Shown: positions 28,127 through 38,680, counted from the stretch's first letter. The stretch is 64,000 bases of DNA from Pseudomonas sp. SORT22 (GCF_018417635.1 NZ_CP071007.1:1798501-1862500), one strand, 5' to 3'. Numbers and translations are program-made. Notes: generated from the letters alone by a model not told the origin.

Positions 28127-28503
28127 TTGTTTGATTTGAATGAGGGCACCTTCGGGTGCCCTTTTTGTCTTTGGTGATTATCCATTGGCGAGGGTGCTGC
28201 CGAGGCACCTTTCCGCCCTTACGGCGGCTTACTTTTTTCAGTCGAAAAAAAAGTAAGCAAAAATTCTCGCCCCACCAGTGGGCCCTACGCTGCGCTTCGG
28301 GTTCCCTCGCTCCGGTGTCGCTACGGGGCATTGCGAACTACGAGTTGCAAGCAACTCTACGTTTCGCAACTTCGGCTAACGCCGAAGGTGCTGCGCACTA
28401 GCCCCTTCGCAACACCTGCACTCGGTCCTTCTGGTTAACGGGGCCGGTAGATCAAGATCACAAGCAGATCAAAATCAAGAGCACAATTCGCGTTGCTCTT
28501 GTG
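28103..28503. repeat. Tandem repeat unit, copy 1 (ibpA 3' end plus intergenic element)
   Basis: This unit begins inside ibpA (GAGAGCAAGCCTGCTCTGAA) and runs through its terminator into a 240-base element (28206-28445). The element holds CCGCC/GGCGG (28213-28227) and a hairpin GCTTACTTTTTT / AAAAAAAAGTAAGC (28227-28258). Copy 2 follows directly. I see no gene in it; the minus-strand frame here is repeated only because the DNA is. Confidence 0.88.
28144..28166 (+). terminator. Terminator of ibpA
   Basis: GGGCACC-TTCG-GGTGCCC followed by TTTTT. Confidence 0.9.
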
Positions 28504-28932
28504 GGAGAGCAAGCCTGCTCTGAATTGATTGTTGTTTGTTCAGGAAAGGGTGCCTTCGGGCACCCTTTTTTGGCTCTGAGATTTGGGTGTTGATCCGATT
28601 GTTTTGGTGGTGCTGAGTCACCTTTCCGCCCTTACGGCGGCTTACTTTTTTCAGTCGAAAAAAAAGTAAGCAAAAATTCTCGCCCCACCAGTGGGCCCTA
28701 CGCTGCGCTTCGGGTTCCCTCGCTCCGGTGTCGCTACGGGGCATTGCGAACTACGAGTTGCAAGCAACTCTACGTTTCGCAACTTCGGCTAACGCCGAAG
28801 GTGCTGCGCACTAGCCCCTTCGCAACACCTGCACTCGGCCCTTCTGGTTGACGGGGCCAGGTGGATCAAGATCAAAAGCAGATCAAGAGCACGATTCGAG
28901 TTGCTTTTGTGGGAGCGGGCTTGACCCGCGAT
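28504..28932. repeat. Tandem repeat unit, copy 2, ending in a REP-like sequence
   Basis: It repeats the ibpA 3' end (28505 onward, offset 402), a terminator, and the 240-base element (28619-28858, offset 413) with only a few changes. The unit ends with GTGGGAGCGGGCTTGACCCGCG (28909-28930), a REP core. Copies 1 and 2 together fill the 865 bases between ibpA and the GGDEF-EAL gene. Confidence 0.88.
28548..28571 (+). terminator. Second copy of the ibpA terminator, stem reversed
   Basis: GGGTGCC-TTCG-GGCACCC followed by TTTTTT. The paired bases are swapped relative to the first copy (GGGCACC/GGTGCCC), so pairing is kept. Confidence 0.88.
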
Positions 28933-28991
28933 GCGATGTGGCGGGCGGGACGATATCACGGAGCTAGCCCGCTTCTACATTTTCGAAAGCT

Positions 28992-31900
28992 TCAGTAGCC
29001 CGCCGGCGCTTCAAGCAACATCGCCCGAAACTCCCCCAGCGGCAACGGCCGGCTATGCAGGTAGCCCTGGTACAAGTGGCAGCCCAGCCGCTCAAGAAAC
29101 TCCAGTTGCTCCGACAGCTCCACCCCTTCGGCAATCACCGCCAGGTCCAGGCTGCGGGCCATGGCGACGATGGCGCGGACGATTTCGGCGTCGTTGGGGT
29201 CGATCGGGGCGTCGCGGACGAAGGACTGGTCGATCTTCAGGGCATCCACCGGCAGGCGCTTGAGGTAGGTCAGCGAGGAGTAGCCGGTGCCGAAATCATC
29301 CATGGCAAAGCTCACGCCAAAGGCCTTGAGTTCGCGCATTTTGCTGATGGTGTCTTCGAGGTTCTGGATGACGATGCCCTCGGTGATTTCCAGCTTGAGG
29401 ATCTTGTGCGGCAGGCGGTAGTCGTCAAGGCTGCGCATTACCCGTTCGACGAAGTCGTTCTGGCGGAACTGGCGCGGGCTGATGTTCACGCACAGGCTGA
29501 AGTCGTCGGGGTCGATCAGGCCGTCGCGCAGCATACCGGCGCAGGCGTCGCAGGCTTCGTCGAGGATCCAGCTGCCAACTTCGAGGATCAGCCCGCTTTC
29601 TTCCAGTACCTGAATGAACTGCGCCGGCGGCTGCTGGCCCAGTTGCGGGTGGTGCCAGCGCAACAGCACTTCGGCGCCGACGATGCGGTTGTCGCGGGCG
29701 TCGACCTGGGGCTGGAAGTGCAGGGCCAGTTCGCCGCGGGCCAGGGCCAGGCGCAGGTCGTTCTCCATGCGCAGGCGCTCGCTGGCAGCCTTTTGCATGG
29801 TGGTGTGGAACATTTGCGTGGTGTTGCGCCCGGAGTCCTTGGCCCGGTACAGGGCGATGTCCGCACGTTTGAGCAAATCGGCCGGGGTCGAGCCGTGGTC
29901 GGGGATCAGCGCCACGCCGATGCTCGGCGTCACCTGCAGGCGCTGGCCGTCCAGCGACATTGGCTCGGCCAGCAGTTCGCGCAGGGTGTCGGCCAGTTCG
30001 CGGACTTTTTCCGTGACTTCCTCGCGGCTGCCTTCAAGGCCGCTGAGCAGCACCACGAACTCGTCACCACCCAGGCGCGCGACGGTGTCTTCCAGGCGCA
30101 CGCTGGCTTCCAGGCGCGCGGTGATGATCTTCAGCACCGTGTCGCCGACCGGATGGCCAAGCGAATCGTTGATGTGCTTGAAGTGGTCGAGGTCGAGAAA
30201 CAGCAGGGCGCCACGCAGGTTGTGGCGCTTGAGCAGGGCGATCTGCTGGCTCAGGCGGTCCATCAACAGGGCGCGGTTGGGCAGGTTGGTCAGCGGGTCG
30301 TGGTAGGCCAGGTGGCGGATCTGCGCCTGGGCATTCTTCAACTGGCTGACGTCGCGGGCGGTGAGCAGCAGGCACTCGGTTTCGTTGAGGTTGATCGGCT
30401 CGATCGAAACCTCGACGGTGAGAATGTCGCCACGCTTGTTGCGCCCGAGCATTTCCCGGTGATGCACGCGGCCTTTGTCGTGGAATTCGTTGAGCAGCGC
30501 GGCGCGCTGTTTGTCGTCAGCCCAGATGCCGATGTCGTGCACAGTCTGGCCGATCACTTCAGCGGCGCTGTAGCCGGTCAGGCGGCAGAAACCGTCGTTG
30601 ACCTCCAGGTAGCGGCCGCTGTCGCGTTCGGTGATGGTGATGGCATCGGGGCTTGAATGGAAGGCCTTGGCGAACTTCTCTTCGCTGGCCTTGAGCGCCG
30701 CTTCGGCGCGCTGCTGCTGGGTGATGTCGCGCAGGGTGGTGACGCTGCAGGGCTGGTTGTCGACCTTGATCAGGCGGCTGGAAATCACGCAGGTCAGCGG
30801 CTGCCCGTCCTTGTGGTTGACCACCACGGCGACGTTGTTCAAGGCCTGGTCGCGGATCACCCGTTCGATGCGCCGGGCGCGTTCGGCCGACTCGGCCCAC
30901 AGGCCGATCTGTTCGGCGGTGTTGCCCAGTACCTGCTCGGCGTTCCAGCCAAACACCTGGGTAAAGGCCGGGTTGATCTCGATGAACTGGCCGCTGTCCT
31001 GGCGGGTCACGCAGATCGGGTCGGGGCTGGCCTGGAACAGGCTGGCGAACTTTTCTTCGGAACTGGTCAGGCGCTGCTCGCGCTCCACTTGTTCGGTGAT
31101 GTCCAGCAAGGTGCCGGCCATGCGCAGCGGGTTGCCCTGTTCATCGCGGTACAGGCGCGCGCGGCTTTCAATGAAGCGCGAGCTGCCGTCTTCCATCTGG
31201 ATGCGGTAGGTGATCTGGTAATTGCCGGCCGGACCTTCGCGCAGGCTGCGGTAGGCCTGGCGCATGCTGCTGCGCTCCATTTCCGGCACGCCTTCGAAAA
31301 ACGACTCGAAGGATTCGTGAAACGGCACCGGCTCAAGGCCGTGCAGTTCGGCGGCGCGCGCCGAGCCATAGAGCATGCCGCTGGGGATGTGCCAGTCCCA
31401 GGTGCCCAGTTGTGCCGAGTCCAGGGCCAGGTCCAGGCGTTCCTGGCTGTCCTTGAGCGCTTGTTCGGCGCGTTTGCGCTCGCTGGTGTCGACGAAGGTG
31501 CTGAGCAGGTAGGCGGTGCCTTCCAGGTCGATGTTCTGGGTACAGAGCAGGCCGTCGTGAACTTCGCCGCTGCTGCCGCGAAACTGCACTTCGAGGGTCA
31601 CCGGGCCGCTGGTGCCGCTGGTCGCCGCCAGCACCTGCAGGCGCTGCTGTGGATGCACCCACAGGCCAAGTTCGAGGGTGCTTTTGTTGATGATCTGGTG
31701 GCCCGGCCAGCCGAGGATGTTCTCGAAGTGCTGGTTGACCTCGTAGATCATGCCGTCGGCGCGGCGGGTCAGGAGGATGACATTGGGGCTCAGGTGGAAG
31801 AGCGTGGCAAAGCGCTTTTCCGAGTTGATCAGCGCCGCTTCCCGTTCACGCTGGCGGGTAATTTCGCGAATCACCCCGACCATCTGTCGCCGGCCGTTGC

Positions 31901-32288
31901 GGTCCTTGGTCATGCTGCCGTTGATTTCCAGCCAGTGCAGGCTGCCGTCGGGCCAGCGGATGCGATGGCGCAGGGCTTGCTCGACCGGCTCGCCGTTGAC
32001 CACCGCATGAAAGGCCTGCAGGGCGCGGGCGCGGTCTTCCATGGGCACCAGTTCCAGGTAGTCCAGGTCATTGGGCAGCGGCTGGTGCGGGTCAAAGCCG
32101 AACAGCGCCTGGGTGCCGCGCGACCAGCTGATCTGCCCGGTCTCGACATCCCAGAACCAGGCACCCAGGCGCGCACCGTTAAGCGCCGCCAACAGTTGCG
32201 GGGCGTTTTCCCAGGTTTGCTCCGATTCCTGGGGGTCCGCTGCATGAATTCGGGGCATGCGCGGAAAACGGTTTGCTGATTTGGGCAT
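28992..32288 (-). CDS. Five-PAS GGDEF-EAL cyclic-di-GMP enzyme
   Basis: A 1098-residue signalling protein with no membrane helix. Five PAS-like units (about 35-148, 155-275, 283-402, 410-526, 535-655) precede a GGDEF cyclase (GGDEF 740-744) and an EAL phosphodiesterase (about 850-1095). The inhibitory I-site RxxD is present as RLED (731-734), exactly five residues before GGDEF. The EAL motif reads EVL (873-875), but the glutamate, the DDFGTGYSS loop and QGYLHSRPL are kept. Both activities look possible. It would set c-di-GMP in response to PAS ligands or redox state. Partners unknown. Confidence 0.93.
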   Translation of the reverse strand: MPKSANRFPRMPRIHAADPQESEQTWENAPQLLAALNGARLGAWFWDVETGQISWSRGTQALFGFDPHQPLPNDLDYLELVPMEDRARALQAFHAVVNGEPVEQALRHRIRWPDGSLHWLEINGSMTKDRNGRRQMVGVIREITRQREREAALINSEKRFATLFHLSPNVILLTRRADGMIYEVNQHFENILGWPGHQIINKSTLELGLWVHPQQRLQVLAATSGTSGPVTLEVQFRGSSGEVHDGLLCTQNIDLEGTAYLLSTFVDTSERKRAEQALKDSQERLDLALDSAQLGTWDWHIPSGMLYGSARAAELHGLEPVPFHESFESFFEGVPEMERSSMRQAYRSLREGPAGNYQITYRIQMEDGSSRFIESRARLYRDEQGNPLRMAGTLLDITEQVEREQRLTSSEEKFASLFQASPDPICVTRQDSGQFIEINPAFTQVFGWNAEQVLGNTAEQIGLWAESAERARRIERVIRDQALNNVAVVVNHKDGQPLTCVISSRLIKVDNQPCSVTTLRDITQQQRAEAALKASEEKFAKAFHSSPDAITITERDSGRYLEVNDGFCRLTGYSAAEVIGQTVHDIGIWADDKQRAALLNEFHDKGRVHHREMLGRNKRGDILTVEVSIEPINLNETECLLLTARDVSQLKNAQAQIRHLAYHDPLTNLPNRALLMDRLSQQIALLKRHNLRGALLFLDLDHFKHINDSLGHPVGDTVLKIITARLEASVRLEDTVARLGGDEFVVLLSGLEGSREEVTEKVRELADTLRELLAEPMSLDGQRLQVTPSIGVALIPDHGSTPADLLKRADIALYRAKDSGRNTTQMFHTTMQKAASERLRMENDLRLALARGELALHFQPQVDARDNRIVGAEVLLRWHHPQLGQQPPAQFIQVLEESGLILEVGSWILDEACDACAGMLRDGLIDPDDFSLCVNISPRQFRQNDFVERVMRSLDDYRLPHKILKLEITEGIVIQNLEDTISKMRELKAFGVSFAMDDFGTGYSSLTYLKRLPVDALKIDQSFVRDAPIDPNDAEIVRAIVAMARSLDLAVIAEGVELSEQLEFLERLGCHLYQGYLHSRPLPLGEFRAMLLEAPAGY

Positions 32289-32349
32289 CGATACCAGACC
32301 TTTGGCAGATAACGCGTCCTTGAGCGGGCAGGTGTGCCCGGGTACTACC

Positions 32350-33234
32350 TCAGTGGTTCAAGGGGCTTGCATGGCTGTCGAGCAATGCCATAAAGGCCCT
32401 GGCGGCATTCGATAACGTTCGTTCGGTGTGCAGAATGTAGCCTAGCTGGCGCGACAGCTGTATGCCCGGCAAGGCGATGGGCGCAACCTGCTCGTCGAGC
32501 ATAGTACGCGGCAGCACGCTCCATGCCAGGCCGATGGAGACCATCATCTTGATGGTTTCCAGATAGTTGGTGCTCATGGCGATGTTCGGCGTCAGGCCCT
32601 GGGCTTCGAACAGGCGCTGGACGATATGGTGTGTGAAAGTGTTACCACCGGGGAACACCGCCGGATGGTGGGCAATGTCGGCCAGGCTGACCGCGCCTTT
32701 GCGTGCCAGCGGGTGCTCTGGGGCGGCGACGAAGTCCAGCGGATCGTCCCATACCGGCACGGCACGCACCAGATGGTGCGGCTCCGGGGCCAGGGTGATG
32801 ACGGCGATCTCTGCGCGGCCATGGAGGATTTCTTCGTAGGCAACTTCCGAATCGAGAAACTGGATATCCAGCGCCACCGCCGGGTACTGGCGGGTAAAGG
32901 CTCGCAGCAGCGGCGGCAGGCGGTGCAGGCCGATGTGATGGCTGGTGGCCAGGGTCAGGCGCCCGCTGACTTCCCCGGTGAGGTTGGTCAGCGCCCGGCG
33001 GGTGTCGTCCAGCACATTGAGGATCTGGTAGGCGCGCGGCAGCAGGGCGCGCCCGGCCTCGGTCAGGTTGACCTCGCGGCCGAGGCGGTCAAACAGGCGC
33101 ACATCCAGTTGCTGCTCAAGGCCGGCGATACGTTTGCTGATTGCCGGCTGGGTCAGGTGCAAGCGCTCGCCGGCCCCAGAGAAACTGCCGGTCTCGGCAA
33201 TCGCGATAAAGGCATTGAGGTTGGCCAGGTCCAC
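32350..33234 (-). CDS. LysR-type regulator, divergent from leuC
   Basis: A 294-residue LTTR: N-terminal winged helix (residues 1-60, with HLTQPAISKRIAGLEQQL) and a periplasmic-binding-like co-inducer domain. The start is a GTG at 33234. It is divergent from leuC across 130 bases containing the palindrome CATAAAAATTATG (33263-33275), which suits LTTR binding and placement over the leuC promoter. By position it probably controls leuCD; the effector is not known. No leucine-specific residues can be claimed from sequence alone. Confidence 0.88.
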   Translation of the reverse strand: MDLANLNAFIAIAETGSFSGAGERLHLTQPAISKRIAGLEQQLDVRLFDRLGREVNLTEAGRALLPRAYQILNVLDDTRRALTNLTGEVSGRLTLATSHHIGLHRLPPLLRAFTRQYPAVALDIQFLDSEVAYEEILHGRAEIAVITLAPEPHHLVRAVPVWDDPLDFVAAPEHPLARKGAVSLADIAHHPAVFPGGNTFTHHIVQRLFEAQGLTPNIAMSTNYLETIKMMVSIGLAWSVLPRTMLDEQVAPIALPGIQLSRQLGYILHTERTLSNAARAFMALLDSHASPLNH

Positions 33235-33262
33235 TACTCGAATTCCTTTTGGTTATCCAAAG

Positions 33263-33307
33263 CATAAAAATTATGAATTTGAGTTATTCAATCTACCGGC
33301 ATAGCAT
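33263..33307 (+). promoter_or_regulatory. LysR-type operator and leuC promoter
   Basis: CATAAAAATTATG (33263-33275) is a 13-base palindrome close to the T-N11-A LTTR pattern. It lies just upstream of TTGAGT (33279-33284), 17 bases and TAGCAT (33302-33307), the best promoter match for leuC. The activation geometry is good; the -10 is weak. Confidence 0.5.
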
Positions 33308-33364
33308 CGTCCGTACAAGCCAAGGGGTTATTGGCATAGAAAGACGCTGATGAGGAACAGTCTG

Positions 33365-34798
33365 ATGGCCGGCAAAACGCTTTACGACAAGCTCTGGGAT
33401 TCGCATTTGGTCAAGCAGCGCGACGATGGTTCGGCGCTGATCTACATCGACCGTCACATCATTCACGAAGTGACGTCGCCGCAAGCCTTCGAAGGCCTGC
33501 GTCTGGCCAATCGCAAACCCTGGCGCATCGATGCCAACATCGCCACGCCTGATCACAACGTGCCGACCACCCCGGAGCGCAAGGGCGGTATCGACGCCAT
33601 TGTCGACCAGGTCTCGCGTTTGCAGGTTCAGACCCTCGATGAAAACTGCGACGAGTATGGCATCGTCGAATTCAAGATGAATGACGTGCGTCAGGGCATC
33701 GTCCACGTCATCGGCCCGGAGCAGGGTGCGACCTTGCCGGGCATGACCGTGGTCTGCGGCGACTCGCACACCTCGACCCACGGTGCCTTCGGCGCCCTGG
33801 CCCACGGTATCGGTACGTCCGAGGTCGAGCACGTGCTCGCTACCCAGTGCCTGGTGGCCAAAAAGATGAAGAACATGCTGGTGCGCGTTGAAGGCACATT
33901 GCCGTTCGGCGTCACTGCCAAGGACATCGTCCTCGCCGTGATCGGCAAGATCGGCACCGCCGGCGGCAACGGCCATGCCATGGAATTCGCCGGCAGCGCG
34001 ATTCGCGAGTTGTCGGTCGAAGGGCGCATGACCATCTGCAACATGTCCATCGAAGCCGGCGCCCGGGTAGGTCTGGTGGCCACCGATGAAAAAACCGTCG
34101 AGTACGTCAAGGGCCGCCCCTATGCACCCAAGGGCGAGCAGTGGGCGCAAGCGGTCGAAGCCTGGAAAGACCTGGTCTCCGACGCCGATGCGGTGTTTGA
34201 CACGGTGATCGAGCTGGACGCTGCGCAGATCAAGCCGCAGGTCAGCTGGGGCACCTCGCCGGAGATGGTCCTGGCCGTCGACCAGCGCGTACCGGACCCG
34301 GCTGCCGAGGCCGATCTGGTCAAGCGTGGCTCGATCGAGCGGGCGTTGAAGTACATGGGCTTGAATGCCAACCAGGCGATCACCGACATCCAGCTCGACC
34401 GGGTGTTTATCGGCTCTTGCACCAACTCGCGCATCGAAGACCTGCGCGCCGCCGCCGAGATCGCCAAGGGCCGCAAGGTGGCCGCGACCATCAAGCAGGC
34501 GATCGTGGTGCCGGGCTCGGGCCTGGTCAAGGCCCAGGCCGAGAAAGAAGGCCTGGACAAGATTTTCCTCGAAGCGGGCTTTGAGTGGCGTGAACCGGGT
34601 TGCTCGATGTGCCTGGCGATGAACCCCGACCGCCTGGAGAGTGGCGAGCATTGCGCCTCGACCTCCAACCGCAACTTTGAAGGGCGTCAGGGCGCCGGTG
34701 GCCGTACCCACCTGGTGAGCCCGGCCATGGCCGCCGCCGCCGCCGTTACCGGCCGTTTTGTCGATGTACGCGAGTTGATCCAAGGGAGCGCAGCATGA
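33365..34798 (+). CDS. leuC: 3-isopropylmalate dehydratase large subunit
   Basis: With LeuD it isomerises 2- to 3-isopropylmalate in leucine synthesis. The 477-residue aconitase-fold protein keeps the 4Fe-4S ligands: Cys in [12 protein letters not shown] and the pair in [12 protein letters not shown]. It also has [12 protein letters not shown]. The ATG at 33365 follows GAGGA (33352-33356) and gives [11 protein letters not shown]; the frame opens five codons earlier. The stop overlaps the leuD start by four bases (ATGA). Confidence 0.97.
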   Translation: MAGKTLYDKLWDSHLVKQRDDGSALIYIDRHIIHEVTSPQAFEGLRLANRKPWRIDANIATPDHNVPTTPERKGGIDAIVDQVSRLQVQTLDENCDEYGIVEFKMNDVRQGIVHVIGPEQGATLPGMTVVCGDSHTSTHGAFGALAHGIGTSEVEHVLATQCLVAKKMKNMLVRVEGTLPFGVTAKDIVLAVIGKIGTAGGNGHAMEFAGSAIRELSVEGRMTICNMSIEAGARVGLVATDEKTVEYVKGRPYAPKGEQWAQAVEAWKDLVSDADAVFDTVIELDAAQIKPQVSWGTSPEMVLAVDQRVPDPAAEADLVKRGSIERALKYMGLNANQAITDIQLDRVFIGSCTNSRIEDLRAAAEIAKGRKVAATIKQAIVVPGSGLVKAQAEKEGLDKIFLEAGFEWREPGCSMCLAMNPDRLESGEHCASTSNRNFEGRQGAGGRTHLVSPAMAAAAAVTGRFVDVRELIQGSAA

Positions 34799-35439
34799 AA
34801 GCCTTTACCCAGCACACCGGCCTTGTCGCGCCATTGGACCGTGCCAACGTCGACACCGACCAGATCATTCCCAAGCAGTTCCTGAAGTCGATCAAGCGCA
34901 CCGGCTTTGGCCCCAACCTGTTCGATGAATGGCGTTACCTGGATGTCGGCCAGCCGTACCAGGACAACAGCAAGCGCCCGCAGAACCCGGATTTCGTGCT
35001 CAACCACGCGCGTTATCAAGGTGCCAGCGTGTTGCTCGCCCGCGAGAACTTCGGTTGTGGCTCGAGCCGTGAACATGCGCCGTGGGCCCTGGAAGAGTAC
35101 GGCTTTCGCAGCATCATCGCGCCGAGCTATGCCGACATCTTCTTCAACAACAGCTTCAAGAACGGCTTGCTGCCGATCATCCTCAGCGATGAGGAAGTCG
35201 ACGAGCTGTTCAAGCAGGTTGAAGCCGATCCGGGTTACCAGTTGAGCATCGACTTGCAGGCTCAGACCGTGACCCGCCCGGACGGCAAGGTGCTGACCTT
35301 CGAGATCGATGCATTTCGCAAGCACTGCCTGCTCAACGGCCTGGATGACATCGGCCTGACCTTGCAGGATGGCGATGCGATTGCCGCCTTTGAAGCCAAG
35401 CACCGGGCCAGCCAGCCCTGGTTGTTTCGTGACGCTTGA
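34795..35439 (+). CDS. leuD: 3-isopropylmalate dehydratase small subunit
   Basis: The 214-residue swivelling subunit completes the LeuCD active site. It has [12 protein letters not shown], the signature [16 protein letters not shown] and [12 protein letters not shown]. It is coupled to leuC through ATGA. A REP palindrome follows the gene and separates it from the methyltransferase and leuB. Confidence 0.97.
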   Translation: MKAFTQHTGLVAPLDRANVDTDQIIPKQFLKSIKRTGFGPNLFDEWRYLDVGQPYQDNSKRPQNPDFVLNHARYQGASVLLARENFGCGSSREHAPWALEEYGFRSIIAPSYADIFFNNSFKNGLLPIILSDEEVDELFKQVEADPGYQLSIDLQAQTVTRPDGKVLTFEIDAFRKHCLLNGLDDIGLTLQDGDAIAAFEAKHRASQPWLFRDA

Positions 35440-35448
35440 TTGATGCCA

Positions 35449-35484
35449 ATCGCGGGGCAAGCCCGCTCTCACATGCCCCGCGAT
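35449..35484. repeat. REP palindrome between leuD and the methyltransferase
   Basis: ATCGCGGGGCA (35449-35459) and TGCCCCGCGAT (35474-35484) form an inverted repeat inside the leu gene run; it may reduce expression of downstream genes or stabilise leuCD mRNA. Confidence 0.85.
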
Positions 35485-35503
35485 AAGGTCCCAGGAGATG
35501 CAG

Positions 35504-36268
35504 ATGACCAGCACCACCCATAAGGACGTCGTCCAGCGCCAGTTCGGCGAACAGGCCAGTGCCTACCTGAGCAGCGCCGTGCATGCCCAGGGCAGCGAGT
35601 TCGCCCTGTTGCAGGCCGAACTTGCCGGCCAAGGCCGGGCACGCCTGCTGGACCTTGGCTGTGGCGCCGGCCATGTGAGTTTCCACGTTGCCCCGCTGGT
35701 GCGTGAAGTGGTGGCCTACGACCTGTCGCAGCAGATGCTGGATGTGGTCGCCGCCGCTGCCAGCGAACGTGGCTTCGAGAACATCGTCACCGAACGCGGC
35801 GCCGCCGAGCGCCTGCCGTTCGCTGACGCATCGTTCGATTTCGTCTTCAGCCGCTACTCGGCGCACCACTGGAGCGACCTGGGCCTGGCGCTGCGGGAAG
35901 TGAAGCGGGTGCTCAAGCCCGGCGGCGTGGCAGCCTTCATCGACGTCATGTCGCCGGGCAGCCCGCTGCTCGACACTTACCTGCAGAGCGTCGAGGTGCT
36001 GCGCGACACCAGCCATGTACGCGATTATTCGGCCAGCGAATGGCTGCAGCAGGTCAGCGAAGCCGGCCTGTTCACCCGCAGCCACAGCCGCCAGCGCCTG
36101 CGCCTGGAGTACAGCTCGTGGGTCGAGCGCATGCGCACCCCCGAGGTGATGCGTGGCGCCATCCGCCAATTGCAGCAGGCGATGGGCGAAGAAGTACGGC
36201 AGTATTACCAGATTGAAGCCGACGGCTCGTTCAGCACCGATGTCGTGGTGCTCTGGGCCGAACGCTAG
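35504..36268 (+). CDS. Class I SAM-dependent methyltransferase
   Basis: A 254-residue methyltransferase of the UbiE-like group. Motif I is LLDLGCGAGHVSFHVA (about residues 46-61), followed by YDLSQQML, and a typical post-motif region DASFDFVFSRYSAHHW. AGGAG (35493-35497) best serves the ATG at 35504 rather than that at 35498. It lies between leuD and leuB on the same strand but has no known role in leucine synthesis. Substrate cannot be told; small molecule is likely given the fold type. Confidence 0.87.
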   Translation: MTSTTHKDVVQRQFGEQASAYLSSAVHAQGSEFALLQAELAGQGRARLLDLGCGAGHVSFHVAPLVREVVAYDLSQQMLDVVAAAASERGFENIVTERGAAERLPFADASFDFVFSRYSAHHWSDLGLALREVKRVLKPGGVAAFIDVMSPGSPLLDTYLQSVEVLRDTSHVRDYSASEWLQQVSEAGLFTRSHSRQRLRLEYSSWVERMRTPEVMRGAIRQLQQAMGEEVRQYYQIEADGSFSTDVVVLWAER

Positions 36269-36321
36269 GTTTTTTCCGGCAGGCCAACAGGGCGTGCCGC
36301 TTGAATTGAATAGAGGAAAGC

Positions 36322-37404
<1,083 letters not shown>

Positions 37405-37410
37405 TCTCTC

Positions 37411-37454
37411 GGGCCCGCTGCTGTTTTTCCTAGTGAAGCAGCGGCCCACTTTTT
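37411..37454 (+). terminator. Hairpin terminator between leuB and asd
   Basis: GGGCCCGCTGC (37411-37421) pairs with GCAGCGGCCC (37438-37447) with one bulged base, followed by ACTTTTT. Confidence 0.7.
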
Positions 37455-37472
37455 AGCAAAGGTGTAGTTGCG

Positions 37473-38585
37473 ATGAAACGTGTAGGTCTGATCGGTTGGC
37501 GCGGTATGGTCGGTTCCGTGCTCATGCAGCGGATGCTGGAAGAGCAGGATTTTGATCTTATCGAGCCGGTGTTCTTCACCACCTCCAACGTCGGTGGCCA
37601 GGGTCCGGCAGTGGGCAAGGATATTGCTCCGCTCAAGGACGCTTACAGCATTGAAGAGCTCAAGACCCTCGATGTGATCCTGACCTGTCAGGGCGGCGAC
37701 TACACCAACGAAGTCTTCCCCAAGCTGCGCGAAGCCGGCTGGCAGGGCTACTGGATCGACGCCGCCTCCAGCCTGCGCATGCAGGATGATGCGGTCATCG
37801 TTCTCGACCCGGTCAACCGCAAGGTCATCGACCAGCAGCTCGACGCCGGTACCAAGAACTACATCGGCGGCAACTGCACCGTCAGCCTGATGCTGATGGG
37901 CCTGGGTGGCCTGTTCGAAGCCGGCCTGGTCGAGTGGATGAGCGCCATGACCTACCAGGCAGCCTCCGGCGCCGGTGCGCAGAACATGCGCGAGCTGATT
38001 CGCCAGATGGGCGCGACCCACGCCGCGGTCGCCGATGACCTGGCCAACCCGGCCAGCGCCATCCTCGACATCGACCGCAAGGTTGCCGAGGCCATGCGCA
38101 GCGACGCCTACCCGACCGAGAACTTCGGCGTGCCGCTGGCCGGCAGCCTGATCCCGTGGATCGACAAAGAGCTGCCTAACGGCCAGAGCCGTGAAGAGTG
38201 GAAGGCCCAGGCCGAGACCAACAAGATCCTCGGCCGCTTCAAGAGCCCGATCCCGGTCGACGGCATCTGCGTGCGCATCGGCGCCATGCGTTGCCACAGC
38301 CAGGCACTGACCATCAAGCTGAACAAGGACGTGCCGATTGCCGACATCGAAGGCATGATCAGCCAGCACAACCCTTGGGTGAAGCTGGTGCCGAACCAGC
38401 GTGAAATCAGCATGCAGGAGCTCAGCCCGACCAACGTCACCGGTACCCTGAACATCCCGGTGGGTCGCCTGCGCAAGCTGAACATGGGTTCCCAGTACCT
38501 GGGCGCCTTCACCGTTGGTGATCAGCTGCTGTGGGGCGCGGCCGAGCCACTGCGGCGCATGCTGCGCATCCTCCTGGAGCGTTGA
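37473..38585 (+). CDS. asd: Aspartate-semialdehyde dehydrogenase
   Basis: Reduces aspartyl phosphate to the semialdehyde, the branch point to lysine/diaminopimelate, methionine and threonine. The 370-residue protein has the NADP motif [14 protein letters not shown] at the N-terminus, the active-site cysteine in [13 protein letters not shown] (about residue 135) and the proton-accepting histidine in [12 protein letters not shown]. It is the gram-negative long form. It is followed by a strong terminator, so usg downstream is expressed separately. Confidence 0.97.
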   Translation: MKRVGLIGWRGMVGSVLMQRMLEEQDFDLIEPVFFTTSNVGGQGPAVGKDIAPLKDAYSIEELKTLDVILTCQGGDYTNEVFPKLREAGWQGYWIDAASSLRMQDDAVIVLDPVNRKVIDQQLDAGTKNYIGGNCTVSLMLMGLGGLFEAGLVEWMSAMTYQAASGAGAQNMRELIRQMGATHAAVADDLANPASAILDIDRKVAEAMRSDAYPTENFGVPLAGSLIPWIDKELPNGQSREEWKAQAETNKILGRFKSPIPVDGICVRIGAMRCHSQALTIKLNKDVPIADIEGMISQHNPWVKLVPNQREISMQELSPTNVTGTLNIPVGRLRKLNMGSQYLGAFTVGDQLLWGAAEPLRRMLRILLER

Positions 38586-38606
38586 TCGCCAGGCAGTGTT
38601 GAACCC

Positions 38607-38638
38607 AAGCCCGTGCTGGAAACAGCACGGGCTTTTTT
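38607..38638 (+). terminator. Terminator of asd
   Basis: AAGCCCGTGCTG and CAGCACGGGCTTTTTT form a perfect stem with a T run. Confidence 0.92.
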
Positions 38639-38653
38639 GTGGGTGGTCCACGC

Positions 38654-38680
38654 TGTGGGAGCGGGGTTGACCCGCGATTC
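38654..38680 (+). repeat. Single REP-like element
   Basis: TGTGGGAGCGGGGTTGACCC followed by GCGATTC, an unpaired REP core between asd and usg. Confidence 0.7.

Noticed and set aside
28095..28744. Minus-strand frames beginning MPRSDTGAREPEAQ in both repeat copies
   Set aside because: They are identical only because the DNA is repeated, they cross hairpins and a terminator, and have no ribosome site.
30657..32279. Plus-strand 540-codon frame opposite the GGDEF-EAL gene
   Set aside because: Antisense of well-supported PAS domains; no independent signals.
33293..34783. Long open frame antisense to leuC
   Set aside because: High-GC antisense artefact; no family features.
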